Source: DASZRZ01 sp963732925 (GTDB lineage Bacteria; Acidobacteriota; Terriglobia; Terriglobales; Acidobacteriaceae). Taken from it: a DNA stretch of 64,000 nt. The notes under the pieces were generated by a model. The model saw nothing but the letters and a program-made list of their open reading frames with translations, ran no database searches and was not told where the DNA came from. Shown in pieces: positions 1 to 8,689 of the stretch. The stretch lies in assembly GCA_963732925.1 (NCBI GenBank), contig CAVTBJ010000012.1, positions 124,001-188,000 on the forward strand. Reading direction: 5' to 3'. Every line of letters begins with the position of its first letter. Within the stretch, counting starts at the first letter, position 1. The position numbers and the translations under genes were made by a program.

Positions 1-1713
1 TGGTGGGGCAAGAGCGGGCATATCAGTATTGGCTACAGCTCGCAGGACAGCGCCGAGGTGCATCGTCAGGTAGCCGACATGGTCAGCCGCGGTCTCGACG
101 GCGTGGTGGTGGACTGGTACGGTCCTACCAGCTATGAGGATGTGGGCACGAAGCTGTTCATGTCGGAAGCCGAGGCGCAGCCCGACTTCAGCCTGGTCGT
201 CGAACTTGAGCACGGCGCGGTGCTCTGGAACTCCTGCTATCCGGGATGCGACGTCACCACCGCCGTCATCCAGTTGACCGGCCAGATCGAGCAGAGGTTC
301 TTTGCTTCCTCGGCGTATCTGCGCCGGCAGGGACGGCCCGTCATGATGGAATTCGGCATGGAAGTTCTCCCTGCCGCGGTCGATTGGAGTAAAGTCCAGG
401 CCGCCTATCCCGAGATCATCTGGATTCACCGCAACTCCACGGGATTTACTCGTACCCAATCGGGAGGCGCCTTTGGCTGGTTTGATTCCCGAACCACCGA
501 CCAGCTTACCGCCGGTTACGACAGCAGCTCCTACCTGGATTCCTTCTACAAAGCTGCTGCCGGCTATCCGAAGCTGCTTACCTACGGTTCGGCGTTCAAA
601 GGCTTCGACGACACCTTGGCCTCTTGGTCGCCGCCCGGAGGCCGCCACATCTATCAATCCTGCGGACAGACATGGTTGAAGGCCTTCGCCATGCTGAACA
701 AATACTACTCGGCGTCCAATCCTCTTGATTCCCTCCAGTTGAATACCTGGAACGATTACGAAGAGGGCACCGAATTGGAAACCGGCATCGACAACTGCGT
801 CACGGTTTCCGCCTCGGTGCAGAATGCCACCTTGAGCTGGAACATCCAGGGCCAGGAGAACACTATCCACCACTACACCGTGTTTGTCTCCACGGATGGA
901 GAGAACCTGATGTCCCTGGGAGATTTTCCTCCCGGAAACCGAACCCTGAATCTGGCCAGCTTCGATCTGCCGGCTGGAAAGTACACGCTCTACGTGGAAG
1001 CCATGGGCCAGCCGCTGATTCGGAATCAGATGTCCGCGGCCGTTTCCTACACCGTGAGTGCGCAGGAAGTCAGCTCTTCCGGCAGCACAACCTCGGGAAG
1101 CACTTCTGGAAATTCGGGAAGCGTTTCTGGAAACACTTCGGGAAGCAGTTCGGATTCTTCGGGAAGCTCCACAGCCGAGCCTCTTGCTTCCTCCTCTTCA
1201 GCGGCGGCCTCTTCACCGGCTGCCGTGAGCGTCGGACTGGCTTCCTCGACTCTGAAGCTGAAACGCGGCGGTTCGGCACAGACCCAAATTTCACTGGCGA
1301 ACAGTGGCCTCTCCGGATCCGTGACGCTGGCCTGTTCCGGCTTGCCCGCCGGAGTTCACTGCTCGTTTTCTCCGGAAACCGTTCAGCTTGGCGGGACCGC
1401 CGCCTCCTCGGTGCTCACCGTATCGGCGGACGCATCCACCGTCGCCCAGCTTGCTCCTCTGCCAGGCCGCGCCTTATTTGCCTTGTTTACACCTGGATTG
1501 GGACTGCTGGGAGTGGTAGTAGGCAGCTTCGGCAGCCGACGCAAGCAACTCGTGGTGGGTGCCGTTTTGGTCCTGGCACTGCTTTCGCTGGTCGGTTGCG
1601 GAGGCGGCGGCCTCGCGCCTCAGACTTCTTCCGCCGCCAGCTACAACATTACGGTTTCCGCAACCTCACCGTCCATGCAGGGCTCCAGCACGGCAACCCT
1701 GCTCATTCAATGA
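1..1713 (+). CDS. Secreted GH71/GH99-like glycosidase (5' end outside window)
   Basis: The reading frame is open from the first base, and the first residues (WWGKSG) match the interior of the next gene, so the true start lies before the window. The catalytic-type region carries GVVVDWYGP, VVELEHGAVLW, a YGSAFKGFDD stretch and WNDYEEGTELETGI, a pattern like GH71/GH99 endo-glycosidases; I infer an alpha-glucan or mannan target but cannot specify it. A Ser/Gly-rich linker follows, then an Ig-like domain (SVTLACSGLPAG), a hydrophobic helix, a short Arg-rich turn, a second helix ending LVGCGGGG, and a short beta tail. That tail is common in secreted acidobacterial proteins. It is a tandem paralogue of the gene at 2279-4141. 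Confidence 0.75.
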   Translation, partial: WWGKSGHISIGYSSQDSAEVHRQVADMVSRGLDGVVVDWYGPTSYEDVGTKLFMSEAEAQPDFSLVVELEHGAVLWNSCYPGCDVTTAVIQLTGQIEQRFFASSAYLRRQGRPVMMEFGMEVLPAAVDWSKVQAAYPEIIWIHRNSTGFTRTQSGGAFGWFDSRTTDQLTAGYDSSSYLDSFYKAAAGYPKLLTYGSAFKGFDDTLASWSPPGGRHIYQSCGQTWLKAFAMLNKYYSASNPLDSLQLNTWNDYEEGTELETGIDNCVTVSASVQNATLSWNIQGQENTIHHYTVFVSTDGENLMSLGDFPPGNRTLNLASFDLPAGKYTLYVEAMGQPLIRNQMSAAVSYTVSAQEVSSSGSTTSGSTSGNSGSVSGNTSGSSSDSSGSSTAEPLASSSSAAASSPAAVSVGLASSTLKLKRGGSAQTQISLANSGLSGSVTLACSGLPAGVHCSFSPETVQLGGTAASSVLTVSADASTVAQLAPLPGRALFALFTPGLGLLGVVVGSFGSRRKQLVVGAVLVLALLSLVGCGGGGLAPQTSSAASYNITVSATSPSMQGSSTATLLIQ

Positions 1714-1723
1714 TCTCAACCGC

Positions 1724-1933
1724 TCAACTGCTCTGAGCCCGCAGCACATCGCGCATTTCGCGGTTGATGCGGGCGGCATCCTGGGCAGCGTTCTCGATGA
1801 GTTCGAGCCATTTCTTGCTGGTGTCGTCCAACTGGTTTTGCGCCAGCAAGTAGGAAGCCTGCATGATCGTTTCGATGGAATTGCTCAAGTCGTGAGCCAG
1901 CGAGCGGAGCTTAGTCATAGTTTCGGTCGGCAT
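1724..1933 (-). CDS. Orphan DHp (HisKA-like) mini protein
   Basis: A 69-aa protein consisting almost only of a histidine-kinase dimerisation/phosphoacceptor helix pair. LRSLAHDLSNSIETI is an H-box with the candidate phospho-His inside HDLSN, and a second helix follows (KKWLELIENAAQDAARI). No ATPase (N/G box) domain is present in it or beside it. It lies between, and opposite to, two GH paralogues. It could be a phosphotransfer or kinase-dimerising accessory, or a remnant of a longer kinase. The start is ATG at 1933; an in-frame ATG lies five codons later. It ends tail-to-tail with the upstream glycosidase, 10 bp apart. Confidence 0.6.
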   Translation of the reverse strand: MPTETMTKLRSLAHDLSNSIETIMQASYLLAQNQLDDTSKKWLELIENAAQDAARINREMRDVLRAQSS

Positions 1934-2111
1934 TTTTCGAGAGACTTTCTGCCTTCGTCTGCGGCAGCAGATTGAACTCCTGGCCTTTGACAGATTTCGT
2001 CCGGGGCGGAAGAGTAGGTTCCGGTTGTACTTCCTGCACGTCCCAGAACACCTTAAGGTATTTGGAGCCTCCCCGTCCCCGAAACGTTGTTTTTGCAGGA
2101 ACTTTTTTCAC
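1911..2111 (-). CDS. Possible small protein upstream of the DHp gene
   Basis: A 66-aa frame starting at GTG 2111, with a purine-rich GGGGA about 6 nt upstream. Its end overlaps the start of the DHp gene by about 22 bp, as in a translationally coupled pair. The protein is basic, with no motif I recognise (KYLKVFWDVQE in the middle). The DNA upstream is A+T-rich and could hold the promoter. It may be non-coding leader. Confidence 0.3.
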   Translation of the reverse strand: MKKVPAKTTFRGRGGSKYLKVFWDVQEVQPEPTLPPRTKSVKGQEFNLLPQTKAESLSKNADRNYD

Positions 2112-2278
2112 TAATCCCCATTATGGTCCTAGGGTAATTACGGCCCTCTCCTTAGAGCTTTTGTTCTAAAGCATCCTCGCCCTTAGTTCTTTAGAATCCC
2201 CCCCAATCTCGACCAACCGGACGCGCCATCCGGGCCACATCGGATGTTCCGATTTTCCCCAGGACTCGGAGGTAGAGA

Positions 2279-4141
2279 GTGCGTCTGTCCACCATCGCAG
2301 CCACAGGGCTGCTCGTAGCTCTTGCAGCATTCAGTTTTGCGGCCCAGATCCCCCAGCCTACTACAACCCTCGCGCAGGAAACCGCCAACAATACCAGCGC
2401 GGCAGCCGGCTTCCAGGGGCTATCCAACGGCAACATCGCCGCAGGCAACGTAAGCAAGCTGTCCATTCGCTCGCTGCTCTATCCCGGCGCGGATACCCTG
2501 ATCTATGCTCATGTGCTCCCTTGGTGGGGCAGCAGCAAACATCTCAAGGTCGGTTACAGCTCGCAAGATCCCGCTGAGGTCCACAGTCAGGTCAACGATA
2601 TGATCAGCCGGGGCATCGACGGCGCCATCGTGGACTGGTACGGTCCCCACAGCTACGAAGATCGCGGCACCAAGCTGTTCCTCGAGGAAGCCGAAAGCCA
2701 TCCTGATTTCCAGTTGATTGTCGAAATCGAGCATGGAGCCGTTCTCTGGGACTCCTGCTATCCCGGATGCAGCTCCACCGATGCCGTCATTCAAACGGCG
2801 ACTCTGGTCTCCCGCGCCTTCTTCTCCTCGCCCTCCTATGCGCGCAGTCACGGTCGTCCCGTGCTTATGGAGTTCGGCATGGAAACTATTCCCGGCAATA
2901 TCGACTGGAGCAAGGTTAAGGAGCAGACCCCGGGCAATGCCATCTGGATCCATCGCAGCGCCAGCGGTTTCAAGAAGGCCAAATCCGGCGGAGCGTTCTC
3001 CTGGCTGCAGAATCAGCCCAAGTCCAAGAAGACGCCGGGATGGGACGGAAGCTCCTACCTTCAGGCCTTCTACCAGGCGGCCAAGGGAGAGCACGGAATG
3101 CTGGCCTATGGCTCGGTATATAAAGGCTTCGACGATGCCTTGGCATCCTGGTCTGGAGGAAAACAGATTGACCAGAACTGTGGCCAGACCTGGCTTAAGA
3201 CCTTCGAAGTGATCAATCAGAATTACTCCGCTTCCAATCCCCTCCCGGCTATGCAGCTCGTTACCTGGAACGACTACGAAGAGGGCACGGCGCTGGAAAC
3301 CGGAATCGACAATTGCGTGCAGGTATCGGCCCAGGTAAACGAAGGGGTTCTCACCTGGAGCATCAGTGGTGGCAAAGAGAACACCATCGATCACTACACG
3401 GTCTTTGTTTCTGCCGACGGCAGACAGCTCGCACCGCTGGCGGAAGTGGATCCCGGTGCGCATACCCTGAATCTGGCAAGCTTCTCGCTGCCGGCCGGCG
3501 GCTACAGCATCTATGTGCAGGCGATGGGCAAGCCCTCCATCCGCAATCAGATGTCCGCCGCCGTTTCCTATACGGCCACCGGCGCGGTAAGTGGGACCGG
3601 CACGCTCTCGACGCCTGCGCAGTCGGACCTGCAGGTTCAGTTGAATCCTGGGACCGTGAAGCTGGCTCGCGGGAAATCCACGCAGACCGAAGTCATGCTC
3701 AATCCGAAAAAGCCGGTCCCTGGAAAGCTCGTGCTCGCCTGCTCCAATTTGCCGCCGGGGGTCAGTTGCACGTTCTCTCCTGCCGTTGTCAGTCCGGGAA
3801 GTTCGCCCGCCAGCGCCAAACTCACGCTTTCCGCCAGCGCCGGCGCCAGCGCGGCTCTGCGCCGCCACGGCCAGCCCGAAGACCACCGGGCGGGAGACCT
3901 GTTCGCCTTCCCCGGCCTCGGAATGCTGGGCATGGTGATCGTTGGTTCGAGTCGCCGGATGAGAGTCCTCGTCGCCGGAGGGCTCCTCGTGTTGTTCGTT
4001 CTGGCTTTAGCCGGCTGTGGAGGTGGAAGCTCGTCGCTTCTCTCTGACGGCCCTGCCTCGCCCGGAACGTATGAAATCAAGGTCGCGGCGGTATCGCCCA
4101 CAGTGCAGCAGTACACCACCGCCACCCTGATCATTGAGTGA
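2279..4141 (+). CDS. Secreted GH71/GH99-like glycosidase, tandem paralogue
   Basis: A 620-aa protein beginning GTG, with GGAGG about 8 nt upstream, and a clear signal peptide (hydrophobic MRLSTIAATGLLVALAAF). The catalytic-type domain spans roughly residues 70-400 and contains HVLPWWGS, GAIVDWYGPHS, IVEIEHGAVLW, YGSVYKGFDD and WNDYEEGTALETGI. It is followed by a beta-rich domain, an Ig-like domain (KLVLACSNLPPG) near residues 450-510, two hydrophobic helices separated by SRRMR, a LAGCGGGS motif and a short beta tail. It is strongly similar to the gene at 1-1713 along its length, so the two arose by tandem duplication. The substrate is unknown. GH71 (alpha-1,3-glucanase) and GH99 are the closest families I can name, by motif only. 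Confidence 0.8.
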   Translation: MRLSTIAATGLLVALAAFSFAAQIPQPTTTLAQETANNTSAAAGFQGLSNGNIAAGNVSKLSIRSLLYPGADTLIYAHVLPWWGSSKHLKVGYSSQDPAEVHSQVNDMISRGIDGAIVDWYGPHSYEDRGTKLFLEEAESHPDFQLIVEIEHGAVLWDSCYPGCSSTDAVIQTATLVSRAFFSSPSYARSHGRPVLMEFGMETIPGNIDWSKVKEQTPGNAIWIHRSASGFKKAKSGGAFSWLQNQPKSKKTPGWDGSSYLQAFYQAAKGEHGMLAYGSVYKGFDDALASWSGGKQIDQNCGQTWLKTFEVINQNYSASNPLPAMQLVTWNDYEEGTALETGIDNCVQVSAQVNEGVLTWSISGGKENTIDHYTVFVSADGRQLAPLAEVDPGAHTLNLASFSLPAGGYSIYVQAMGKPSIRNQMSAAVSYTATGAVSGTGTLSTPAQSDLQVQLNPGTVKLARGKSTQTEVMLNPKKPVPGKLVLACSNLPPGVSCTFSPAVVSPGSSPASAKLTLSASAGASAALRRHGQPEDHRAGDLFAFPGLGMLGMVIVGSSRRMRVLVAGGLLVLFVLALAGCGGGSSSLLSDGPASPGTYEIKVAAVSPTVQQYTTATLIIE

Positions 4142-4261
4142 TGGTTGCTGAGTAAAGGTCATTGAGTAACATTCGCTATGGTCGGCATTCACACCCCGCC
4201 ATCACGATGGGAGGCTGAGCGGGCGCGAGTCTGTCCAATCCCCGGCGTAGTTGTTTGCGGA

Positions 4262-4291
4262 TTGACAGACTCGCCGTTGCCCGGCGAGAAT
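4262..4291 (+). promoter_or_regulatory. Possible sigma-70 promoter for tRNA-Leu
   Basis: TTGACA at 4262-4267 is followed after 18 nt by GAGAAT, a fair -10. The start would lie about 80 nt before the mature tRNA. A GC-rich palindrome overlaps the spacer, which lowers confidence. Confidence 0.35.
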
Positions 4292-4378
4292 GATTTGTTG
4301 TTGCCTGCCGCGGCGCCTCTTCTGGGATGCCGCTAATGGCAGGTTGTCCGGAGTACGCCCTCGGACAACGCTGTCTGT

Positions 4379-4465
4379 GCCGAAGTGGCGGAATTGGCAG
4401 ACGCGCATGGTTCAGGTCCATGTACCCGCAAGGGTGTGGGGGTTCGAGTCCCTTCTTCGGCACCA
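4379..4465 (+). tRNA. tRNA-Leu(CAG)
   Basis: Acceptor stem GCCGAAG pairs with CTTCGGC, discriminator A, and CCA is encoded. The anticodon stem CATGG/CCATG encloses the loop TTCAGGT with anticodon CAG. There is a long variable arm, as expected of a class II tRNA, and a normal T arm (GGTTCGAGTCC). Confidence 0.95.
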
Positions 4466-4474
4466 TGAGTTTGG

Positions 4475-4507
4475 AAAAGTCCCGGTCGTTCCCGGGACTT
4501 TTTTATT
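4475..4507 (+). terminator. Rho-independent terminator of tRNA-Leu
   Basis: The 11-bp stem AAAAGTCCCGG / CCGGGACTTTT with a short loop is followed by a T-rich tract, 10 nt after the tRNA CCA. Confidence 0.9.
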
Positions 4508-4838
4508 TTCCAATGGGTTGCGCCCTCGCCGAATCGCCGCTCCACGCTCTATACGCTCCAATTCTTCCCCGATACGCCCCTGTTACGCGGCAAAATCCCC
4601 AACTTTTGTCCAATCGGCTCCCTTCCGATCAACCTTGCAGCCCAGGTGCTCGAGACGGTTTGCGAGCCGCGCACGTTCGCGTCCTGTTCCACGTCCGCCC
4701 CAATCCGCGTGCCTGTAAACCTTCTCCGCGGAAGACAGCATCGCAATAAATAACAAACATGAAGCATCATCACCGATGCCGGTCTCATGCCTCTGGCCAT
4801 TCGTAGGGGCATGGACGGTATCAAAAAGGAGGGATTCA
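4508..4838. other. Intergenic, no gene seen
   Basis: No frame here has a plausible start with a ribosome site or recognisable protein features. The last bases hold the AAGGAGGG ribosome site (4826-4833) of the next gene. Confidence 0.5.
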
Positions 4839-5192
4839 ATGCCCAGAGGAGCCAGCCCGAAGCGGGAACGCGAATATCGCGAGCTGAAGAGCAAGTTCAA
4901 AAAGTCGGGACGTTACAAAGGCCGCGCCGCCGAGGTCGCATCGCGCATCGTCAACAAGCAGAGGTCGGAGTATGGCGAGACTAAAGCGGAGAAACGCCAG
5001 GACCGTGAGGGCAAATCGCCTGACCGCGATCTGCCCATCCACAACTACCAGCATCTGAAAATCGCGGAAATTCGTGGCAAGCTGGACCACATGTCGAAGT
5101 CGAACCTGAGCAAGATCGACCGTTACGAGAGCCGGCATAAGGACCGCAAGGGCGTGCACCAAGCGATTGAGCGCGCCAGGGAGGCTGCTTAG
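4839..5192 (+). CDS. Small highly charged basic protein, unknown function
   Basis: 117 aa. The start ATG at 4839 is chosen because AAGGAGGG lies 5-6 nt upstream, whereas upstream in-frame codons have no ribosome site. The protein is hydrophilic and helical (KREREYRELKSKFKK, KAEKRQDREGK), with a C-terminal part NYQHLKIAEIRGKLDHM that resembles short helical SAP/Rho-N-like DNA- or RNA-binding modules. Small proteins of this kind are often annotated as stress or plasmid-stabilisation proteins; I do not assign a function. No partner gene is adjacent. Confidence 0.7.
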   Translation: MPRGASPKREREYRELKSKFKKSGRYKGRAAEVASRIVNKQRSEYGETKAEKRQDREGKSPDRDLPIHNYQHLKIAEIRGKLDHMSKSNLSKIDRYESRHKDRKGVHQAIERAREAA

Positions 5193-5295
5193 AACGCGAG
5201 CTCAGACCGTGCGCTTCAGTTGAAAAAATTGAAGATTTAAGAAAGTCCCCGGAGCTTCTGCCAGGATAGACAAGAAGCTCGTCGCGGAGACTCTG

Positions 5296-5484
5296 CTAGA
5301 ACACTGTTATCATGGCCGCGCTGAGTCCCGCGTAAATTACGATGATCACCCAGAAGTACACCGGGGACTCGTCCCGCTGTAGCCTTCGTCCCCACAAGCC
5401 GGATTTGATGTAGACCTCTCCCGTGCTGGCCGCATATGCCACATACAAAGCAACTACCATGCCTAGAGCTCGAAATGGGCTCAT
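5296..5484 (-). CDS. Small two-helix membrane protein
   Basis: 62 aa with hydrophobic segments near residues 7-20 (ALGMVVALYVAYAAS) and 42-60 (VYFWVIIVIYAGLSAAM), separated by a charged loop. This is a typical tiny inner-membrane protein. It is on the same strand as the membrane gene upstream. No family is recognised and the ribosome site is weak. Confidence 0.5.
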   Translation of the reverse strand: MSPFRALGMVVALYVAYAASTGEVYIKSGLWGRRLQRDESPVYFWVIIVIYAGLSAAMITVF

Positions 5485-5566
5485 CGCTCACCCCGCAAGC
5501 ATTCCACGCAGAGTTTTCCGAAGCCTGTCATGGACCGCCGGTTGAAGGTCGCTGCTTCCGGGCCTC

Positions 5567-5979
5567 TCATTGTTGCTTCTCCCGTGGTTCCTTCTCCCGC
5601 ACTGCGTTCCCGCCCAGCAACGCGCACGCTAGCCCGCCGGCCACTGTTCCCGCCAGCGCGCAAGCCAGGCCGAGTATTCCTGCAATCACAATTTCGAACG
5701 GCCACAGGTTGTGGGAGGTCGGATCCTTCTGCACATCCACAGTGACGCGCAGCATTACCACCGCCGGCATCACCGCTGCCATCACCATCGCCGCCTCCCA
5801 GAAATCGGCCATGCGAAAAACGCGAAGCAGAAACGGTGTGAGCACAACCAGCAGCATGCCGGGAGCAATGAGAGTGTCCCGTAAGTTCACCTTCTGGTAC
5901 GGGTGGTCCAGTAGGGAACTCCTACGCAGACGAGGCTGGCCAGGAAGCCAATCCATAGCCACGCGTGGTTTCGGGTCAT
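5567..5979 (-). CDS. Membrane protein with apparent frameshift
   Basis: Two overlapping frames appear to encode one protein. ATG at 5979 opens MTRNHAWLWIGFLASL, a good first membrane helix, but that frame stops at 5887. The frame running to 5567 continues as DHPYQKVNL and then three further hydrophobic segments (GMLLVVLTPFLLRVF, AAMVMAAVMPAVVML, IVIAGILGLACALAG), with DPTSHNLWPFE between them. The N-terminus that the second frame gives alone is Arg-rich and does not look like protein. One missing base around 5895-5905 would join the parts. Function unknown. Confidence 0.55.
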
Positions 5980-6096
5980 GGCGTATCAGACTACGGCAAA
6001 ACCGCGGCCGTAAACGTTACCGCAGGTCATCGTTCGTCAAGGTTCTGCACCTGCAACCCGCCGCCGACGCAGCATCGGAAAGCTTTTGGGGAAACG

Positions 6097-6456
6097 CTAG
6101 ATCGCAATCCTTGCCAGCAGGTCTTTGGGATGGACTGGCTTGGCCAGCAGGTCGAAGCTATACCCCTGGAGACGAGCCCGTTCCAGAATGTCCACTGTTG
6201 CGGCCTGACCCGAGAACAGGAGAATCCTGCAATCCGGATACGTTTCGCGGACGAAAATCGCGAGTTCGACTCCGCCTTTGCCCGGCATCACCACGTCACT
6301 GATGATCAACTCCGGCGCACTGGCCTTGCAAGCCTCCATCGCGCTCTGCGCGTCGTACACGGCGATGGCCTGGTACCCGAAATTCTGCAGAATCGCGGCA
6401 AGAGTGTCGGCGATGCACGGTTCGTCATCCACCACAAGAACTCGCTTGAGATTCAT
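6097..6456 (-). CDS. Single-domain response regulator (receiver only)
   Basis: 119 aa, CheY-like. VLVVDDEP holds the acidic pocket, IISDVVMPGKGG the phospho-accepting Asp, LLFSGQ the switch Ser and LAKPVHP the conserved Lys. There is no output domain, so it probably works by protein contact or as a phosphorelay intermediate. ATG 6456 is chosen because the receiver fold begins there; the frame is open for another 58 codons upstream, but with poor protein character. No kinase is adjacent; the nearest are the orphan DHp protein (1.7 kb) and the PAS kinase (17.7 kb). Confidence 0.85.
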   Translation of the reverse strand: MNLKRVLVVDDEPCIADTLAAILQNFGYQAIAVYDAQSAMEACKASAPELIISDVVMPGKGGVELAIFVRETYPDCRILLFSGQAATVDILERARLQGYSFDLLAKPVHPKDLLARIAI

Positions 6457-6840
6457 CTTTCTGGCCCCATTCTGAAACTGTGCTGAAGAACTCTGGCGTT
6501 GTCCCGATCCATTCAAGAGGGCGCCACCTGCTTCGTTTCCGCTTCTGGCTTCTGCACGTACTTGTGCGGCGGCGGCTTGCTTCAGAGCCTCCGTTACTGG
6601 CGCGACTTCGAATCGCCTTTTCTTTTTCACTTCGATCCCTCACTCTTCGAGCCTATCCTCGAATCTCCGATACGGGGACTTTTTCTTTGGGACGCAGTTT
6701 ATCTAAATCTCTAGGAATGAATTACTTACAGCTATCTTATGGCATAGTAATTTTAGTTTGAGGATATGGACTCTTTAGTTGTAGGATATCGTTTGTTTAA
6801 GACTTCGTTAGGGATACGTTAAGGAGGCTGGGTTTCTGCC
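6457..6840. other. Intergenic, A+T-rich promoter region
   Basis: No convincing gene. From about 6650 the sequence becomes clearly A+T-rich, with several TAGG/TTAG-like repeats. It probably carries the promoter of the gene at 6841, whose AAGGAGG ribosome site is at 6821-6827. Confidence 0.45.
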
Positions 6841-7116
6841 ATGCCGAATGAATCGAAGAAACCGAGTCACAACTTCAAAACTGCGGAGCGTTCCTCCGTC
6901 CCCACTGGCCGGAACGGCAAACACAAGGAGATCGTTACTCAGATTCTGGACGACCTGGGAGGACTGGATGGTGGGCTATGCCTGAAGATCCCTCTTTCCG
7001 AACTCCCCGATACCAAGGCAAATATCCGGTCCGCGCTGAACCGGGCGACGCGGAAATTGGGAAAACAAATCGCCACCACCGCCGACGACGAGTTCCTTTA
7101 TGTATGGAACAAGTGA
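6841..7116 (+). CDS. Small protein of unknown function
   Basis: 91 aa with AAGGAGG about 13 nt upstream of ATG. The N-terminal third is basic and probably flexible (SKKPSHNFKTAERSS). The rest reads like a small alpha/beta fold (LCLKIPLSELPDTKANIRSALNRATRKLG) and could contact nucleic acid. It stands alone behind an A+T-rich promoter region. No family is recognised. Confidence 0.6.
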   Translation: MPNESKKPSHNFKTAERSSVPTGRNGKHKEIVTQILDDLGGLDGGLCLKIPLSELPDTKANIRSALNRATRKLGKQIATTADDEFLYVWNK

Positions 7117-7537
7117 GCGGGCTGGCGGCTGGTTGCACATTCCCTGGTCCGGAGCGGCCGCGTGGGTCCGATCAGTGGCTGGGTGGTAGTCCCATGGCTC
7201 TTACAAGCGCGCGGTAGCGCGGAGCGGAGTGCGGGAACGACAGCGTACAATGGCGGAAGTCAGGGGGCTTGCCGTGCTCCTCCCGCCACGTCTAGTCCAC
7301 AGTCTTCGTCTTTCCGGCAGCCCGCCTCAGCTTGGCCGTGCGCTTCTGCCCTAGTCTGCTCATGCCTGCTTCCCGGGGGGACTGCCGGCTTGGGGCGGGC
7401 AACTTCGCCTGCTCAGGTCCTCGCGGCAGCCTTCCGCCAATGAAACAATAGAGCCCTCGGCCGCTCCAGCAGCATCGTAAGTGTTAGGAATGCCTTGCTA
7501 AAGCTTGGCACCGGCTTTCTCCTGAAGGAGGGCGAAA
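7117..7537. other. Intergenic, no gene seen
   Basis: About 420 bp with no supported gene or RNA. The ribosome site AAGGAGG for the protease gene is at its right end. Confidence 0.45.
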
Positions 7538-8689
7538 ATGCGATCCAACATCCGGCTGGGACGTGTCGCCGGCATCGAGCTCGGCCTGCACTATAGCTGG
7601 CTGATCATCGCCGCGCTCATTACGGTCTCCCTGTACGAGCACTTCAGGCTGGTCAATCCCTTCTGGAGCACGGCCACCATCGCGGTCTCCGCCGTGGCGA
7701 CCGGCATTCTGTTTTTCGCCGGGCTGTTTGCCCACGAGCTGGCGCATTCTCTGGTCGCCAAAGCACATGGAATTCCCATTCGCGGTATCACCCTGTTTCT
7801 GTTCGGCGGCGTGGCGCAGATCGAAAAGGAAGCCAGTGATGCCCGCACCGAGTTCTGGATTGCCATCGCCGGTCCCCTGACCAGCCTGGGCTTGGGCGGG
7901 CTGCTGCTGGGCATTGCCTCCGCTGCCGGCTGGAGCTTCCGCGCCACCCCCGCCACCCCCTGGGTGGCCGTGCTGGTCTGGTTGGGATACATCAATGTCG
8001 CCCTCGCCGTTTTCAACCTGCTGCCCGGCTTCCCCATGGACGGCGGCCGCGTCCTCCGTTCTATCGTCTGGAAGATCACCGGTAGCATGGATCGCGCCAC
8101 CGCGGTTGCGGCTCGCGTGGGCCAGGCATTTGCCATCCTGCTGATCGCATATGGCATTTTTGAAGTCTTCGCCGGCGACAGCGTGGGCGGACTGTGGATC
8201 GCCCTGATTGGCTGGTTTATCCTGCAAGCCGCCGGCTCCAGCTATTGGCAGATGCAGTCCAATGCCCTGCTGCGCGGACTCCAGGTGCGCGACGTCATGA
8301 GCCGGGACTGCACCCGCCTGCCCGCTTCCTTGTCCGTGAGCCAGTTCGTCGATGAATACCTGATGCGGCAAGGCTCGCGCTGCTACGTTGTCGCCGATGA
8401 CGGCCACATGCTCGGCCTGTTGAGTCGCGCCGACGTGCGCGCTGTGTCGCAGCAACGCTGGCCGCAGCTCACCGTTGGCGACATTATGCGTCCCAACAGC
8501 AGGATCCACACCGTCCAGCCGGAAATGCCCGCCAGTGAGGCCATGGAAATCATGGCTCGCGAGAACCTGAGCCAGCTGCCTGTCACCGCAGACGGCGAGT
8601 TGCAGGGATTGGTCACCCGAGGGGGAGTCATGCAGGTAGTGCAATCCCGCTCCGAGTTTATGAAGGATGGCAAGCCTCGCGTGGCTTAG
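7538..8689 (+). CDS. Site-2 protease family (M50) zinc metalloprotease with CBS pair
   Basis: 383 aa, start ATG with GAAGGAGG 5-6 nt upstream. This is an intramembrane metalloprotease of the SpoIVFB/S2P type. The zinc motif HELAH is inside a membrane helix near residues 68-72, and NLLPGFPMDGGRVL near residues 165-178 supplies the third ligand Asp. Five or six hydrophobic segments fill residues 15-235. The C-terminal part (about 245-380) is a CBS-domain pair (VRDVMSRDCTRLPAS, VGDIMRPNSRI), which usually senses adenine nucleotides. It probably releases membrane-tethered regulators. It appears monocistronic. Confidence 0.92.
   Translation: MRSNIRLGRVAGIELGLHYSWLIIAALITVSLYEHFRLVNPFWSTATIAVSAVATGILFFAGLFAHELAHSLVAKAHGIPIRGITLFLFGGVAQIEKEASDARTEFWIAIAGPLTSLGLGGLLLGIASAAGWSFRATPATPWVAVLVWLGYINVALAVFNLLPGFPMDGGRVLRSIVWKITGSMDRATAVAARVGQAFAILLIAYGIFEVFAGDSVGGLWIALIGWFILQAAGSSYWQMQSNALLRGLQVRDVMSRDCTRLPASLSVSQFVDEYLMRQGSRCYVVADDGHMLGLLSRADVRAVSQQRWPQLTVGDIMRPNSRIHTVQPEMPASEAMEIMARENLSQLPVTADGELQGLVTRGGVMQVVQSRSEFMKDGKPRVA

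Noticed and set aside
1070..1294. Minus-strand frame with repeated Pro/Lys motifs over the first glycosidase linker
   Set aside because: It mirrors the Ser/Gly linker repeats of the plus-strand gene.
2420..3886. Long minus-strand open frame (488 codons) opposite the second glycosidase
   Set aside because: It is antisense to a well-supported gene, Arg/Gly-rich without recognisable motifs, and arises from GC-rich third positions.
4290..4749. Open frames running through tRNA-Leu
   Set aside because: They cross a perfect tRNA and its terminator; no protein features.
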